Position numbers and translations under genes: made by a program. From an uncultured Paludibacter sp. (GTDB taxonomy: Bacteria; Bacteroidota; Bacteroidia; Bacteroidales; Paludibacteraceae): DNA of 37,679 bases. The stretch's first letter is position 1; each line of letters starts with the position of its first letter. The stretch lies in contig CALFXE010000050.1 in NCBI GenBank assembly GCA_937927845.1, positions 1 to 37,679 on the forward strand. The letters are read 5' to 3'. The notes beneath the pieces are model-generated. The model searched no databases, was not told the origin of the DNA, and worked only from the letters and a program-made list of their open reading frames with translations. Positions 1-9,755 of the stretch are shown in pieces.

Positions 1-780
1 TGCAACATCATCATTGAATTCATTCCACATCCAATCTTTACCATTACCGGAAGCCCCCCAACCGCCATTTCCACTAACAAAGTGAGCATAAGCTTCTTCG
101 AACATTTGTTTATATTCCTCTTTACCGGTAGTTTCATAAGCATCAAGAATTATCTCAAGACATTCAGCCTCACCCCAAAATCCCGTAGATGTTTTTAGCC
201 AATTAAAATATCGTGTCTTCCAACTTTGCATCATTGAGAATCTAATTGATGGAGTTAGAACATTAGGTTCATCTTCAACTTGTTCAAATTTCCATATCTG
301 ACGCGAATTAGATGCTTCATCTTTAGCAAAAAAGCGTATTGGTGCGCCATCATTATTTACTTCTGCACTATTAACTAACTCAAGACATCCCGACTGCTGT
401 CCATTGAAAATATAATATAAATCCGTTTCACCTGATATCTTCTCCAATCTCCATTTATATGCTTCCGATGTATTAGCAACATTTTGTACGATTTGTAATG
501 CACCTTGCGATTGTAATCTTTTACCTGAAAACATATTTTCGAAGTAAAATTTTCCATCACCGGCATCTACTGCACGCCATCTTTGAGAATTTACATTCGT
601 GTTTGTCCATAAAAAAACTTTTGCACTGTTATCGACAGAAGAATTTTCAACAGTTAGAACTCTGTTACCGGTATAATTAGTAGATATTTTGTAGACATTA
701 CCGGGACTAACTGCAAAAGTTTGATGAATAATAAAAGAAAAAGCAAAATAAATAAAAATAATAATAGAAATACGTTTCAT
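1..780 (-). CDS. Ricin-lectin/GH76 alpha-1,6-mannanase, 3' end cut by window
   Basis: Open reading frame of 260 codons starting at the ATG at 778-780 and still open at the left edge, so the C-terminus is missing. Residues 1-25 form a signal peptide. Residues about 27-165 look like a ricin-type beta-trefoil carbohydrate-binding region (repeated Q-x-W-like segments such as SQRWRA and SRQIWKF). From about residue 185 the sequence is a GH76 catalytic domain: MQSWKTRYFNWL, then FWGEAE, then WNEFNDD with the paired aspartates D257-D258 expected in the active site. GH76 enzymes are endo-alpha-1,6-mannanases that cut the yeast mannan backbone, and the lectin domain would anchor the enzyme to glycan. 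It is the last visible gene of the leftward mannan cluster, 66 bp after the GH125 gene. The family is fairly sure; the lectin subtype is less so. Confidence 0.85.
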   Translation of the reverse strand, partial: MKRISIIIFIYFAFSFIIHQTFAVSPGNVYKISTNYTGNRVLTVENSSVDNSAKVFLWTNTNVNSQRWRAVDAGDGKFYFENMFSGKRLQSQGALQIVQNVANTSEAYKWRLEKISGETDLYYIFNGQQSGCLELVNSAEVNNDGAPIRFFAKDEASNSRQIWKFEQVEDEPNVLTPSIRFSMMQSWKTRYFNWLKTSTGFWGEAECLEIILDAYETTGKEEYKQMFEEAYAHFVSGNGGWGASGNGKDWMWNEFNDDVA

Positions 781-796
781 ATGTAAATACTGTGTT

Positions 797-827
797 ATAA
801 AGCTGCCCTTTTCGAGAGCAGCTTTAT
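797..827 (-). other. Intercistronic hairpin between GH125 and ricin-GH76 genes
   Basis: Perfect 10-bp inverted repeat (ATAAAGCTGC at 797-806, GCAGCTTTAT at 818-827) with an 11-nt loop. It fills the 66-bp gap between two co-directional genes. No T-run follows on the minus strand, so it looks more like an mRNA processing or stabilising hairpin than a strong terminator. Function is inferred. Confidence 0.6.
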
Positions 828-846
828 TATGATTATACTAAAATAT

Positions 847-2355
847 TTAAATGCTATTAAGCAAATCTAATTTTCCATCGTCGATTAACTTCAAGATAAG
901 TTCACCAAACAAAGTGTTTTGCCAAGCAAACCATGAGCGAGTATAATCAAAATGATTGTTAACATTGAAAGATTCATGCATAAAACCTGTACCGGCATCT
1001 GTAGCCATCAACATCTTAATGCAATATTTTATTTCATCATCATTCTGGCTTGTAAATGCCTTCATCATAATACTCATGGGCCATGCCATATCATATCCAA
1101 TATGCGGTCCACCAATACCTTCACCATCCTTACCTTTAAAGAAATATGGATTATCTTCACTCCATACAAAATTTCTTGTGTTTTGATAAATAGGATCTTT
1201 CACTGACACATCACCTAAATATGCCATACCTAACAAACTCGGCACATTTGCATCATCCATCAAAAGTTGATTACCAAAACCATCAACTTCATATGCATAT
1301 ATTTTTCCATATTTCGGATGATTATAGATAGCATAGTTTTTCAAAGCAGTTTCTACTTCATTAGCAAGAGTATTACATTCAGCAGCTTGCTCTGTATTGT
1401 TATTTACAACGGTCAATATTTCAGCAGCTTTTCTTAAAGAACTAACTGCGAAAAAATTTGAAGGAACTAAAAATTGCAATATTGTAGCGTCATCAGAAGG
1501 ACGAAAAGCAGAAGCAATCAGACCAACAGGCTTAACCGGATTACCTTTGCCACTATTCGACATAGTGTCAAACTGACGATCGGTTACGCGCAAGAATGTA
1601 TACGGACCATGACCATCTTTCTTTTGTTGTTCTTTGAAAGTTTGGAGAACAAGCGTTATTGCACTATTCCATTCATCTCCGAATACAGAAGTATCACCGG
1701 TAACTTTCCAATATTCATAAGCTAAACGTAACACATAGCAAAGCGAGTCAATCTCCCATTTGCGTTCGTGTAGTTCGAGCTTCATATCTGTTTTATCCGA
1801 CATCCACTGATGATCGGGGTTTGGATCATGAGGATCGAGGAAAGCATTAGCATACGGATCGATATTAATACATCTAAACTGGCGAAGTACGGTACCTCTT
1901 AACATTTTTCTAAGAGCTTCGTCTTCATTCGCTAGTTTAAGATATGGCCATACTTGTGCACCTGAATCGCGCAACCACATAGCGTGAATATCCCCTGTAT
2001 AAACAAGGGTGTCGTCATCACCATCTTCATTGGTGTAATAGCGAACAGTAGTATCGATAGTATTAGGAAAGCAATTTTCAAACATCCATCTCAACCGAGC
2101 ATTAGTTAACATTTGAGTCACCATAGCAATTTTATTCTCTACAGCCTGAGAGGTAAATAAACGCTTATCAAGTTCAGGACGTTTAGACACATAAACCTTC
2201 AAATTATCGCTATCGATAGAGATTGCGGCTGCTTTTTCAGCATAATCAACCTTTGGTAATTTTGTCGGAGTTTTTCCGCAAGAGATTAATGATATGGCTA
2301 CTAATAAGCCTGCCATCATAAAAAAGTTACGTAATGATTTTGTGTAAGATTTCAT
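847..2355 (-). CDS. GH125 exo-alpha-1,6-mannosidase, lipoprotein
   Basis: A 502-residue protein with a lipoprotein signal: hydrophobic segment 12-25, then LISC with the acylated Cys at 26. The body is a GH125 domain. Visible signatures are HAMWLRDS at about 124, the KWEIDSLC segment near 197-204 carrying the likely acid/base aspartate, DANVPSLL, YDMAWPMS, and HESF with Glu461 in the position of the family nucleophile or base. GH125 enzymes release single mannose units from alpha-1,6-linked chains, so this would finish what the endo-acting GH76 enzymes start. It follows the upstream GH76 gene by 30 bp, which implies one transcript. Length is normal for a full GH125 protein. The lipobox suggests the outer-membrane or periplasmic face. 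Exact linkage preference cannot be read from sequence. Confidence 0.92.
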   Translation of the reverse strand: MKSYTKSLRNFFMMAGLLVAISLISCGKTPTKLPKVDYAEKAAAISIDSDNLKVYVSKRPELDKRLFTSQAVENKIAMVTQMLTNARLRWMFENCFPNTIDTTVRYYTNEDGDDDTLVYTGDIHAMWLRDSGAQVWPYLKLANEDEALRKMLRGTVLRQFRCINIDPYANAFLDPHDPNPDHQWMSDKTDMKLELHERKWEIDSLCYVLRLAYEYWKVTGDTSVFGDEWNSAITLVLQTFKEQQKKDGHGPYTFLRVTDRQFDTMSNSGKGNPVKPVGLIASAFRPSDDATILQFLVPSNFFAVSSLRKAAEILTVVNNNTEQAAECNTLANEVETALKNYAIYNHPKYGKIYAYEVDGFGNQLLMDDANVPSLLGMAYLGDVSVKDPIYQNTRNFVWSEDNPYFFKGKDGEGIGGPHIGYDMAWPMSIMMKAFTSQNDDEIKYCIKMLMATDAGTGFMHESFNVNNHFDYTRSWFAWQNTLFGELILKLIDDGKLDLLNSI

Positions 2356-2385
2356 ACTTTTTTTTGTTTTTGTGTTATTTCTATT

Positions 2386-3567
2386 TTATAATCTACTAAT
2401 TCTAGCATACATCTCAACCATAGCAAATTGAGTCAATAACCATTTAGAATTGTCTTTCTTTTGTCCACTCCAATCAGAATTAAATAAGCCATTGTCATCT
2501 CTCATGTGTAGCCAGGCATAATCTAAATTTTTTCTAAATTCATCAATATATTTTTTCTCCTTATTTACGTAATATAGTTCAACATAACCACGAAACATTA
2601 CTGCAGTAAACCAAATATCACCTGAGCGCAAAAATCTAAAATTATCTTGTATTTCAGGCGATATCTCTCTAAAGAAAAAGTTGTAAGCTGATTCTGCAAT
2701 ATTCTTAGCATCTGCAAGATATGATGAATCATTCGTTAGTTGAAATAATAATGCAGCAGCCTGTATCATCTGACCACTATTATAAGCATACTTTTTCTTA
2801 TCAACAAAACCATTCCTTCTAATATTATCATAAATTAAATAATCGTCCGGATCTTGTAGATGAGTTTTAGTCCAGCTATATAACTCTTTAGCTCTTTTTA
2901 AATAATATTGATTATGAGTTGCCATAAATAGTTTTGCTGTATATACAGCACCTGGAGCATTGGAACAAGCATGTTTAGAACCTTTCCTTTGTTCAACCCA
3001 ATAGATACCATCACCCAAGATGCTATCTGTACCACTTTCGATAAACTTCCATACCGCTTCAGCCTCTTGTAAATAGGATTCGTTTTTAGAGCTTAAATAC
3101 ATATCCGTAAAATCAATACCTATCCACACATTATCATCATAGAATCTATCCGGTAGAGGTTTAATCTTAATATAAGAAGCATAAGCACCAGGTTTACGAA
3201 CTGTATCCCAGTATAATTTAAGTCCGGGCAAAACAGTATTATCAAACATATCTAAATATCCTTTATCGCCTTTGGCTTCATACAGTGCGCTTACTGCCGA
3301 CAAACTACCTGAGAATGGCCACAAATAAGAAAACTCATTTTTCTTTTTAGCCTGCTCAGCATTATCTAAGTAAGTAACCTGATGAGAATCGTTAAAAGGA
3401 AAAGTTTCACGCAATAAAAAACTGCCTTTAACAGAATAATAATTATAAATTGATTCTAAAGTTTGTTTTGCTCGATTAACATCATCATCAGCTTTACAAT
3501 GTCCAATTAGAATAAAAGATAATATCAACGAAATTGAGAGGTAATTTATTGTTTGTTTTTTATTCAT
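2386..3567 (-). CDS. GH76 endo-alpha-1,6-mannanase
   Basis: The frame is open from 3606, but the ATG at 3565-3567 is chosen because it opens a proper signal peptide (MNKKQTINYLSIS...). The longer start lies in a leader hairpin. The product is 393 residues. After the signal, ending around KADD at 25-28, comes an (alpha/alpha)6-type GH76 domain with the YDDN motif at 143-146. D144 and D145 match the paired catalytic aspartates of the family. GDGIYWVEQ, CSNAPGAVYTAKL and YNSGQMIQAAALL match the conserved helices that follow. No lectin domain is present, unlike the GH76 at the left edge, so the two paralogues may act on different mannan lengths or in different compartments. It has its own predicted promoter at 3644-3651 and leads into the GH125 gene. 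Confidence 0.88.
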   Translation of the reverse strand: MNKKQTINYLSISLILSFILIGHCKADDDVNRAKQTLESIYNYYSVKGSFLLRETFPFNDSHQVTYLDNAEQAKKKNEFSYLWPFSGSLSAVSALYEAKGDKGYLDMFDNTVLPGLKLYWDTVRKPGAYASYIKIKPLPDRFYDDNVWIGIDFTDMYLSSKNESYLQEAEAVWKFIESGTDSILGDGIYWVEQRKGSKHACSNAPGAVYTAKLFMATHNQYYLKRAKELYSWTKTHLQDPDDYLIYDNIRRNGFVDKKKYAYNSGQMIQAAALLFQLTNDSSYLADAKNIAESAYNFFFREISPEIQDNFRFLRSGDIWFTAVMFRGYVELYYVNKEKKYIDEFRKNLDYAWLHMRDDNGLFNSDWSGQKKDNSKWLLTQFAMVEMYARISRL

Positions 3568-3594
3568 AACGATGGTGTTAAACAAAGTATTAAA

Positions 3595-3630
3595 CCCGCA
3601 TGGCACTCATTATTAAAATCACCATGCGAG
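3595..3630 (-). promoter_or_regulatory. Leader hairpin upstream of GH76 gene
   Basis: Nine-base-pair stem (3595-3603 with 3622-3630) around an 18-nt loop. On the minus-strand RNA all nine positions pair, one as G-U; on the plus strand one pair becomes a C-A mismatch, which favours a role in the minus-strand transcript. It would lie within about 10 nt of the 5' end predicted from the -7 box at 3644-3651. A T-run at 3631-3636 follows on the plus strand, so a plus-strand terminator is the alternative, but no plus-strand gene ends here. Confidence 0.5.
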
Positions 3631-3643
3631 TTTTTTATCTCTG

Positions 3644-3651
3644 CAAAGATA
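3644..3651 (-). promoter_or_regulatory. Predicted Bacteroidota -7 box for the GH76-GH125 transcript
   Basis: Reads TATCTTTG on the minus strand, an exact match to TAnnTTTG. Start of transcription would be near 3638, giving a leader of about 70 nt. No clear -33 TTTG is seen at the usual distance, so an activator may be needed. Confidence 0.45.
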
Positions 3652-3709
3652 ATAAAAAATCTAAACTAAATTTATTATAAAATCTTTGTCCTATACCAAT
3701 TATTACAAA

Positions 3710-6700
3710 TTAAAACACTTGAAAGTCGTATATTCGTACTGTGAAACCCTCACTCTGATCTGGCTTAGTAATATTCAAACGAACAAAGCGAGCTTTAACC
3801 GGTTCAATAAGCATACGTTCAGTTTCGATACTGGTATTATCTGTAACAGCATCAACAGTTTTCCATTCATCATTTTCGTTGAGCTTAACCATCAAGCTAT
3901 ATTCCTTGGTGATATAATCAAGTTCCTCTAAACCGGCATGGAAAACAGACCAACCACGAATTGTTTCTTCTTTACCTAAATCTACAGTCATGTACTTTGG
4001 TTTGTTTATGCTTCCATCACACCATTTGGTATTCAAGTTATCATCAATAGCAAAAATTGCCCTTTCACGTTCATTGAACTCACCCGTTTTTTCAATCACA
4101 GATTTACCAAGTAACAGATTTTTTCTAATAAGTGTTTCAGAATTAACTTCAGTATCAGGAAGATTAACGCCAAGTACATCTGATGCAGGTATCAAATAAT
4201 TATTCTCATCCTTAACAACCGAAGCAGCAAAAACAACTACTCTTTGATCTTCAGGTAAAATAATTTTTTTAGCATTCTTCGGCAAATCAAAAGGAATAGC
4301 AAACATATAGGTAAATTCATAAGGAATGTCTTTCCTGTATATCGAACTATGCTTGTGAGTACCCACAAAAGCAATATCAGTAGGTTTAATATATGCTTCA
4401 GTATGACCTGTATGTCCCCACTGACCAATAAAGCCTGTATACGAAGGAGATACAAAATCAACTTTCACATTATCAATCATCAATGATGTTTGTATATCAT
4501 TTGAGGTAGAAGCAACAAGTAAATATACTCTATTGAAGTCACCTTGAGGAATATCTATAGTTTGAGCATTACATTTTACAGCATTAGGTACATCATTAGA
4601 TGCTAATTTGAAATCAACACCATTAAATGTAATCTCATTTTGCCATAACTCAGCAGCGTAGGAATTGCCTTTACCGTCGAAATTAGCATCCGAACGGAAT
4701 GCATTAAACGAACTTGCTTTCATATTATACGGTAATGGTAATGATTGAGCACTAACAGCTTCAATTTTGCTTTTAGAATCTGCCAATTTAACCTTAAAGG
4801 TTTTCATACCGAATGGCTTAACATCAAAAGTTAGATTATTTCCGGAAAATTTAACATTAGCAATTTCATCTTCCACACCATTAAGTTCTTTAGCTGAAAC
4901 TATATTTGCAATAAAAGATATATTTGTTTTTTGATTTTCCTTACCGGTAGTTTCGTACAAACGAATAATATATTCATCGGATTTCTCAGCTTTTTTAAGA
5001 GCTTTTACAACTACATTTGCATTGTCACTTTTAACAAAAGAAAAGGACTTGCCCATGTTACCCTTATGTTTTGGAGCGATAAATGCTTTTGGTGTCTGAT
5101 TTAAAATTTCAGCTTTTTCAACAATTCCTGCTGATTGATAATCATCAGTATGACCTAATATAGAATACACAAATTGATGTTTACCAAAATCTTGTCTATC
5201 CTGATATGCATATCCACCTCTTGTTTTAGGCGTGTGTAGCAAAGTCAGTCTGATAGTATGATCATTAGGTTTATCCCAACCATATTTAGAATCGTTCATT
5301 ACTGCAACTCCATATTTCCCGTCAACATCAGTTAAATCTGCCCATTGTTGAGCATATACTTCATAAGCAATATCAGTATTATTACCTCTTTTAACAGATC
5401 CGACACCTAAGTCATATGTAGCTTCATTATTCGTAACATTCAATGGAAACTCAGCTTTCAGCAATGCGTTTGTAGTATTCCAGTCAATGTCATTATAAAT
5501 ATCTATACGGTCGGCTTGTCCTCCTTCTGTCAGACTGATATATTGACGAAATTTCGAGTCGCCATAAGTCTTTTCAACACATATAGTTGCACGAATAGGA
5601 CCTCTCTCTGTAACAGATAATTTCACATTTTCAGTAATTGATACCGGATCTTTATCTATTTCTTTTTTAAGAATTTCCCAAGCAGGCCAATGAAAAGATT
5701 CATTTTCTGTAAACAAAGCCAATCTAATTGACTTACCTGCTTTAACCAATTCTTTGTTATGTCTTTTGTCTATAATTGAAACAATATCACCATTATTATT
5801 GAGTTGAATTTTATAGATACTGTTTTCAAGCGAATTGTTAGTAACCGATAAATTATTTTTAGATTTATAACTTTCATTCCTAATATCATACACAACATAG
5901 CCACAAGAAGGCAGATTTGCTGAAACAAGCAGAGTCACCTCACCTTTTTCAGAAGCAATTATTTGCGATGGTACTACTACATTTTTCTCATTGTATACTT
6001 TTATGTTACCCGCTTGTTTTGGAGCTTTAATCTTTATTTTTACAACTTCTGCAACAGAAAATGCATTTGAATTATAAATAACTAACGGAGAACCTTTTAC
6101 TTGGGTATCCAACACTCTGCTTACAGCTCCGGTAGAGCTTTGTAACACGTTAGCAAAATCTTTCAAAGAAATCAGCTCATCATTCCATGAAAACTCATAA
6201 GCACGTGGAATGCTTGTCCCTGTTAAATCATCATGAAATTGATGCCAAATCACACGTTTCCAAGCCTCTGTGAGTCTGTGTTGAGGATAGTTTAATGCAC
6301 CCAACCAATCAGCAACAACAGCAGAACGTTCAGCAGCATCAGCCAAAAGTTCGTTTTTGCGATTATACAGCTTCATAGCAGCCTGCGAAGTATAACATCC
6401 TGTTGCATGAACATCCATCAGCAATTCGCCATTGTATACAGGTAATTCCGGATGTTTATCAAATGGTAGGTAATCTTTATATAGCTGATCACTTGTAGCA
6501 CTGATAATTTGGATATCTCCACTGCCATTAACACCTTTTTCTACTGCACGAACAGATTCTATGGTAGGAGCTCCACCGGTATCTCCAGTTCCATAATAAT
6601 GATAAACAGATTTTATCGGACTTTTATCAATGATATTCTTAAGATAAGTACTTTCACTAAGATCCTCATCCTTCCATTTTGTAGTATAATTATGAGCATC

Positions 6701-7318
6701 AGCCACCATCATAATACGAGAGCCGTCAATCCCTTGCCATAAGCCAATTTCAAAAGGAATTTTACTACCATTATGAAAACCTTTTTGACGCCACATTAAT
6801 TTCTGGGTAGAAAACCCAATCAGTCCTGAGTGAGCAGCAACAGTTGGTAATGTCCATCCAAAGCCAAAGCAGTCGGGTAAGAAAATATCCGTACCACTAA
6901 CACCAAACTCATCACGATAGAAGTGCTGACCATACAAAATATTACGTGTAAATGATTCAGGAGAAGGAATATTAGGATCATTAGCATCCCAAGTACTTCC
7001 TGTAACATGCCAACGTCCCTCGTTGATATACTTTTTCATAAGTTCGTATTGGTGAGGAAAATACTCCTTCATCCATTGATATTTAATTCCTCCTTCAAAA
7101 TTAAATATATAATTAGGATATTTTTCTAACAACATTAAATTTTGATCTAATGTTTTAGGAATAAACTCACTAATAGAACGTTGCACATCCCAATTCCATT
7201 GAGAGTCGAAATGCGCATTGGAAACAATATAAGCTTTCCTCTGTTTGTTAACTTCTTGTGCATTCATATAGATACAAAGTATGCTTAAAAATACGATTGC
7301 AATGGTTTTTAATTTCAT
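3710..7318 (-). CDS. GH38 alpha-mannosidase with C-terminal F5/8 type C (CBM32-like) domain
   Basis: A 1202-residue secreted enzyme with a signal peptide ending near residue 20 (NAQ). The N-terminal GH38 domain shows NAHFDSQWNWD at 34-44, with the metal-ligand pattern H36-x-D38. LPDCFGFGWTLP supplies the likely nucleophile D149, and WHQFHDDLTGTSIPRAYEF holds further conserved metal and substrate residues. A long beta-rich GH38 C-terminal region follows. The last 140 or so residues (KNLLLGKSV...YDFQVF) form a discoidin-like F5/8 type C domain, including the DLGKEETIRGW strand, probably for glycan binding. GH38 enzymes hydrolyse alpha-mannosides. In a mannan PUL they help remove side chains or cleave released oligosaccharides. 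The gene is 62 bp downstream of the GH92 gene with no promoter-like box between, so both are likely co-transcribed. Confidence 0.92.
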   Translation of the reverse strand: MKLKTIAIVFLSILCIYMNAQEVNKQRKAYIVSNAHFDSQWNWDVQRSISEFIPKTLDQNLMLLEKYPNYIFNFEGGIKYQWMKEYFPHQYELMKKYINEGRWHVTGSTWDANDPNIPSPESFTRNILYGQHFYRDEFGVSGTDIFLPDCFGFGWTLPTVAAHSGLIGFSTQKLMWRQKGFHNGSKIPFEIGLWQGIDGSRIMMVADAHNYTTKWKDEDLSESTYLKNIIDKSPIKSVYHYYGTGDTGGAPTIESVRAVEKGVNGSGDIQIISATSDQLYKDYLPFDKHPELPVYNGELLMDVHATGCYTSQAAMKLYNRKNELLADAAERSAVVADWLGALNYPQHRLTEAWKRVIWHQFHDDLTGTSIPRAYEFSWNDELISLKDFANVLQSSTGAVSRVLDTQVKGSPLVIYNSNAFSVAEVVKIKIKAPKQAGNIKVYNEKNVVVPSQIIASEKGEVTLLVSANLPSCGYVVYDIRNESYKSKNNLSVTNNSLENSIYKIQLNNNGDIVSIIDKRHNKELVKAGKSIRLALFTENESFHWPAWEILKKEIDKDPVSITENVKLSVTERGPIRATICVEKTYGDSKFRQYISLTEGGQADRIDIYNDIDWNTTNALLKAEFPLNVTNNEATYDLGVGSVKRGNNTDIAYEVYAQQWADLTDVDGKYGVAVMNDSKYGWDKPNDHTIRLTLLHTPKTRGGYAYQDRQDFGKHQFVYSILGHTDDYQSAGIVEKAEILNQTPKAFIAPKHKGNMGKSFSFVKSDNANVVVKALKKAEKSDEYIIRLYETTGKENQKTNISFIANIVSAKELNGVEDEIANVKFSGNNLTFDVKPFGMKTFKVKLADSKSKIEAVSAQSLPLPYNMKASSFNAFRSDANFDGKGNSYAAELWQNEITFNGVDFKLASNDVPNAVKCNAQTIDIPQGDFNRVYLLVASTSNDIQTSLMIDNVKVDFVSPSYTGFIGQWGHTGHTEAYIKPTDIAFVGTHKHSSIYRKDIPYEFTYMFAIPFDLPKNAKKIILPEDQRVVVFAASVVKDENNYLIPASDVLGVNLPDTEVNSETLIRKNLLLGKSVIEKTGEFNERERAIFAIDDNLNTKWCDGSINKPKYMTVDLGKEETIRGWSVFHAGLEELDYITKEYSLMVKLNENDEWKTVDAVTDNTSIETERMLIEPVKARFVRLNITKPDQSEGFTVRIYDFQVF

Positions 7319-7380
7319 GTTTATGTTTTTAATTAATATGATTAAATATATTTTAAGTAGTAAATTATCTTTCAGAACAA

Positions 7381-9663
7381 CTATCTTTTTTCATTTGTAA
7401 ATGAATAAGGTAAATCGGCAGTGTTAACACCTCTATTGAAATTAGGCTTTTCAGACATTTCAAATTTAACATTAATTCCATCCATCATATCTTGATGAGT
7501 GATATAATTTTTGTCGTATTTTTTACCATTTACGTACATAGTATTAATATACACATTTTGATTACAATTATTTAATGACTCTATGGTAATAGTCTTGTTA
7601 TTTTCTAAATGTAATTTTGCTTTCTTAAATAATGGTGAACCCAAAACATACTGATCAGTTCCGGGACAAACAGTATAAAATCCTAAAGCTGACATAACAT
7701 ACCATGCAGAAGTCTGACCATTATCCTCATCTCCACAATATCCATCGGGAGTAGCTTGATATAATTTTCTCATAATTTCACGAGCCCAAAACTGAGTTTT
7801 CCATGGCTGTCGTGAAAAATTATACATATAAACCATATGCTGAATAGGTTGATTGCCATGAGCATATTGACCCATATTCATTACCTGCATTTCTCGCATT
7901 TCATGAATCATACCTCTGCTTTTCATTCCTTTCACTCCCGGCACAATAAAAACTGAATCCATCATCACGTTAAACATTTTTTCTCCACCCATGGTATTTA
8001 TTAAACCCTGAGGGTCGTGGAATACACAAAAACTCCAATGCCAGCTATTGCCTTCACAAAATGCATCACTCCAATCTTCGGCAACGAAATCCTTATCAAA
8101 AGTGCCATCTTTACTTCTACCCGACATCAGTTTGTGTTTCGGATTATACACATTAACATAATTCATTGCTCGTTTAGCAAAAACATCAATTTCTGAAGAA
8201 GGTTTATTCAATTTTCTTCCTAACTGATATATTGTCCAATCATTATAGGCATATTCTAAAGTACGGGCAGCACTATGCCTTATCCCAACATCATTAGGCA
8301 CATAACCAAGTTCGTTGTACAACTCGTATCCATGACGACCTGAAGCCGGAACTTTTGGATGAACATTATTTGCTCCATGCTTAAGAGCATTCCATAAAAT
8401 CTCAATATCATAGCCCTTTAAACCCTTCATGTAGGCATCGACAACTATTGAAGCTGAGTTGTTTCCTATCATTATATTTCTATGCCCTGGACTTGCCCAT
8501 TCAGGTAAGAATCCACTTTCCTTATAAGCATTAATCAAACCTTCTTGCATTTTTTGATTCATCGATGGATACAAAAGATTTAAAAATGGGAACAAACTTC
8601 GAAAAGTATCCCAAAATCCTGTATCTGTAAACATATATCCTGGTAAAACCTCACCATTATACGGACTATAATGCCATACTTTACCATTTTCATCATATTC
8701 ATAAAAAGCTCTGGGAAATAATACTGTACGATATAATGAAGAATAAAAAGTGCGAAGATTGTCGATATTATTATCTTCTATTTCAACTTTACCAAGAACA
8801 TCGTTCCATTTGTCTCTTCCTTTCTCTACAATTTGTTTAAAAGAAGAATCGCCTACTTCTTTTAGATTCAATTCAGCTTGTTTAAAACTGATAAAAGAAG
8901 AGGCAACACGTGCATGAACTATCTCACCACGTTTAGTTTTAAATCCGACAATAGCACCTGCATGATTATCAGTTATCTCTAATTGATTATTTTTAATTTT
9001 TTCACTTCCAACAACAGCTTTAAAAGAAAAAGATTTATCAAAGCAAATGACAAAATAATTTTTAAAATTACCGGGTACTCCTCCTGAATTCTTAGTAGTA
9101 TAACCTATAATTTTATTTTCTTTAGGAATAATTTTCACATATGAACCTTTATCAAAAGCATCAATTACAACATAAGAACAATCACTATCAGGAAAGGTAA
9201 AACGAAATACAGCTGCACGTTCAGTCGGAGCTATTTCAGTCGTTACATCATGATCGGCAAGATACACCTGATAGTAATAAGGTTTAGCTATTTCAGCTTT
9301 ATGAGAAAACCAACTTGCACGTTCATCTTGGTTAAATACAGGCTGGCTACCAACCGGCATTATTGAAAATTGACCATAATCATTCATCCACGGACTTGGC
9401 TGATGTGTTTGTTTAAAGCCACGTATTTTATCAGCATTATAAGTGTACATCCAACCGTCGCCCATTTTGCCGGTTTGAGGTGACCAAAAATTCATACCCC
9501 AAGGCATAGCAATAGCAGGATATGTATTACCGGTAGATAATTCATATTTCGATTGAGTTCCAACTAAAATACTCACATGGTCAACAGGAGTTTCGGTATT
9601 ACCACCACAAACCGGTAGTAAACAACTTAAAGATAAAAAAAGAAAAATAGTTTTGATTTTCAT
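7381..9663 (-). CDS. GH92 alpha-mannosidase
   Basis: A 760-residue protein with a hydrophobic export signal in residues 5-19. Cysteines at 14 and 19 could be lipidated, but neither sits in a canonical lipobox, so the anchor is uncertain. The GH92 two-domain fold is clear: GNTYPAIAMPWGMNFWSP at 45-62, THQPSPWMNDYGQ near 86-98, GFWDTFRS at 349-356, CEGNSWHW with the general-acid Glu537, HGNQPIQHM near 602-610, and GDEDNGQTSAWYV with D645 and D647 in the base/calcium region. GH92 enzymes are calcium-dependent exo-alpha-mannosidases that remove alpha-1,2 or alpha-1,3 (some other) mannose units with inversion. This is the first gene of the leftward cluster and faces the hybrid regulator across a 199-bp divergent region, the usual place for a regulated PUL promoter. 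Confidence 0.94.
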   Translation of the reverse strand: MKIKTIFLFLSLSCLLPVCGGNTETPVDHVSILVGTQSKYELSTGNTYPAIAMPWGMNFWSPQTGKMGDGWMYTYNADKIRGFKQTHQPSPWMNDYGQFSIMPVGSQPVFNQDERASWFSHKAEIAKPYYYQVYLADHDVTTEIAPTERAAVFRFTFPDSDCSYVVIDAFDKGSYVKIIPKENKIIGYTTKNSGGVPGNFKNYFVICFDKSFSFKAVVGSEKIKNNQLEITDNHAGAIVGFKTKRGEIVHARVASSFISFKQAELNLKEVGDSSFKQIVEKGRDKWNDVLGKVEIEDNNIDNLRTFYSSLYRTVLFPRAFYEYDENGKVWHYSPYNGEVLPGYMFTDTGFWDTFRSLFPFLNLLYPSMNQKMQEGLINAYKESGFLPEWASPGHRNIMIGNNSASIVVDAYMKGLKGYDIEILWNALKHGANNVHPKVPASGRHGYELYNELGYVPNDVGIRHSAARTLEYAYNDWTIYQLGRKLNKPSSEIDVFAKRAMNYVNVYNPKHKLMSGRSKDGTFDKDFVAEDWSDAFCEGNSWHWSFCVFHDPQGLINTMGGEKMFNVMMDSVFIVPGVKGMKSRGMIHEMREMQVMNMGQYAHGNQPIQHMVYMYNFSRQPWKTQFWAREIMRKLYQATPDGYCGDEDNGQTSAWYVMSALGFYTVCPGTDQYVLGSPLFKKAKLHLENNKTITIESLNNCNQNVYINTMYVNGKKYDKNYITHQDMMDGINVKFEMSEKPNFNRGVNTADLPYSFTNEKR

Positions 9664-9719
9664 GATAAATTGTTATTTTTTATAATTAGCTCACGAAGAT
9701 ATATCAAAAAAAAATAATA

Positions 9720-9727
9720 CAAACATA
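9720..9727 (-). promoter_or_regulatory. Predicted -7 box for the GH92-GH38 transcript
   Basis: Reads TATGTTTG on the minus strand, an exact TAnnTTTG match, placing the start of transcription near 9714 and the leader at about 50 nt. There is no good -33 TTTG, as expected if an AraC-type activator bound just upstream is required. Confidence 0.45.
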
Positions 9728-9755
9728 TTTTAAGTCGATTAACCCCACTTGGCAC

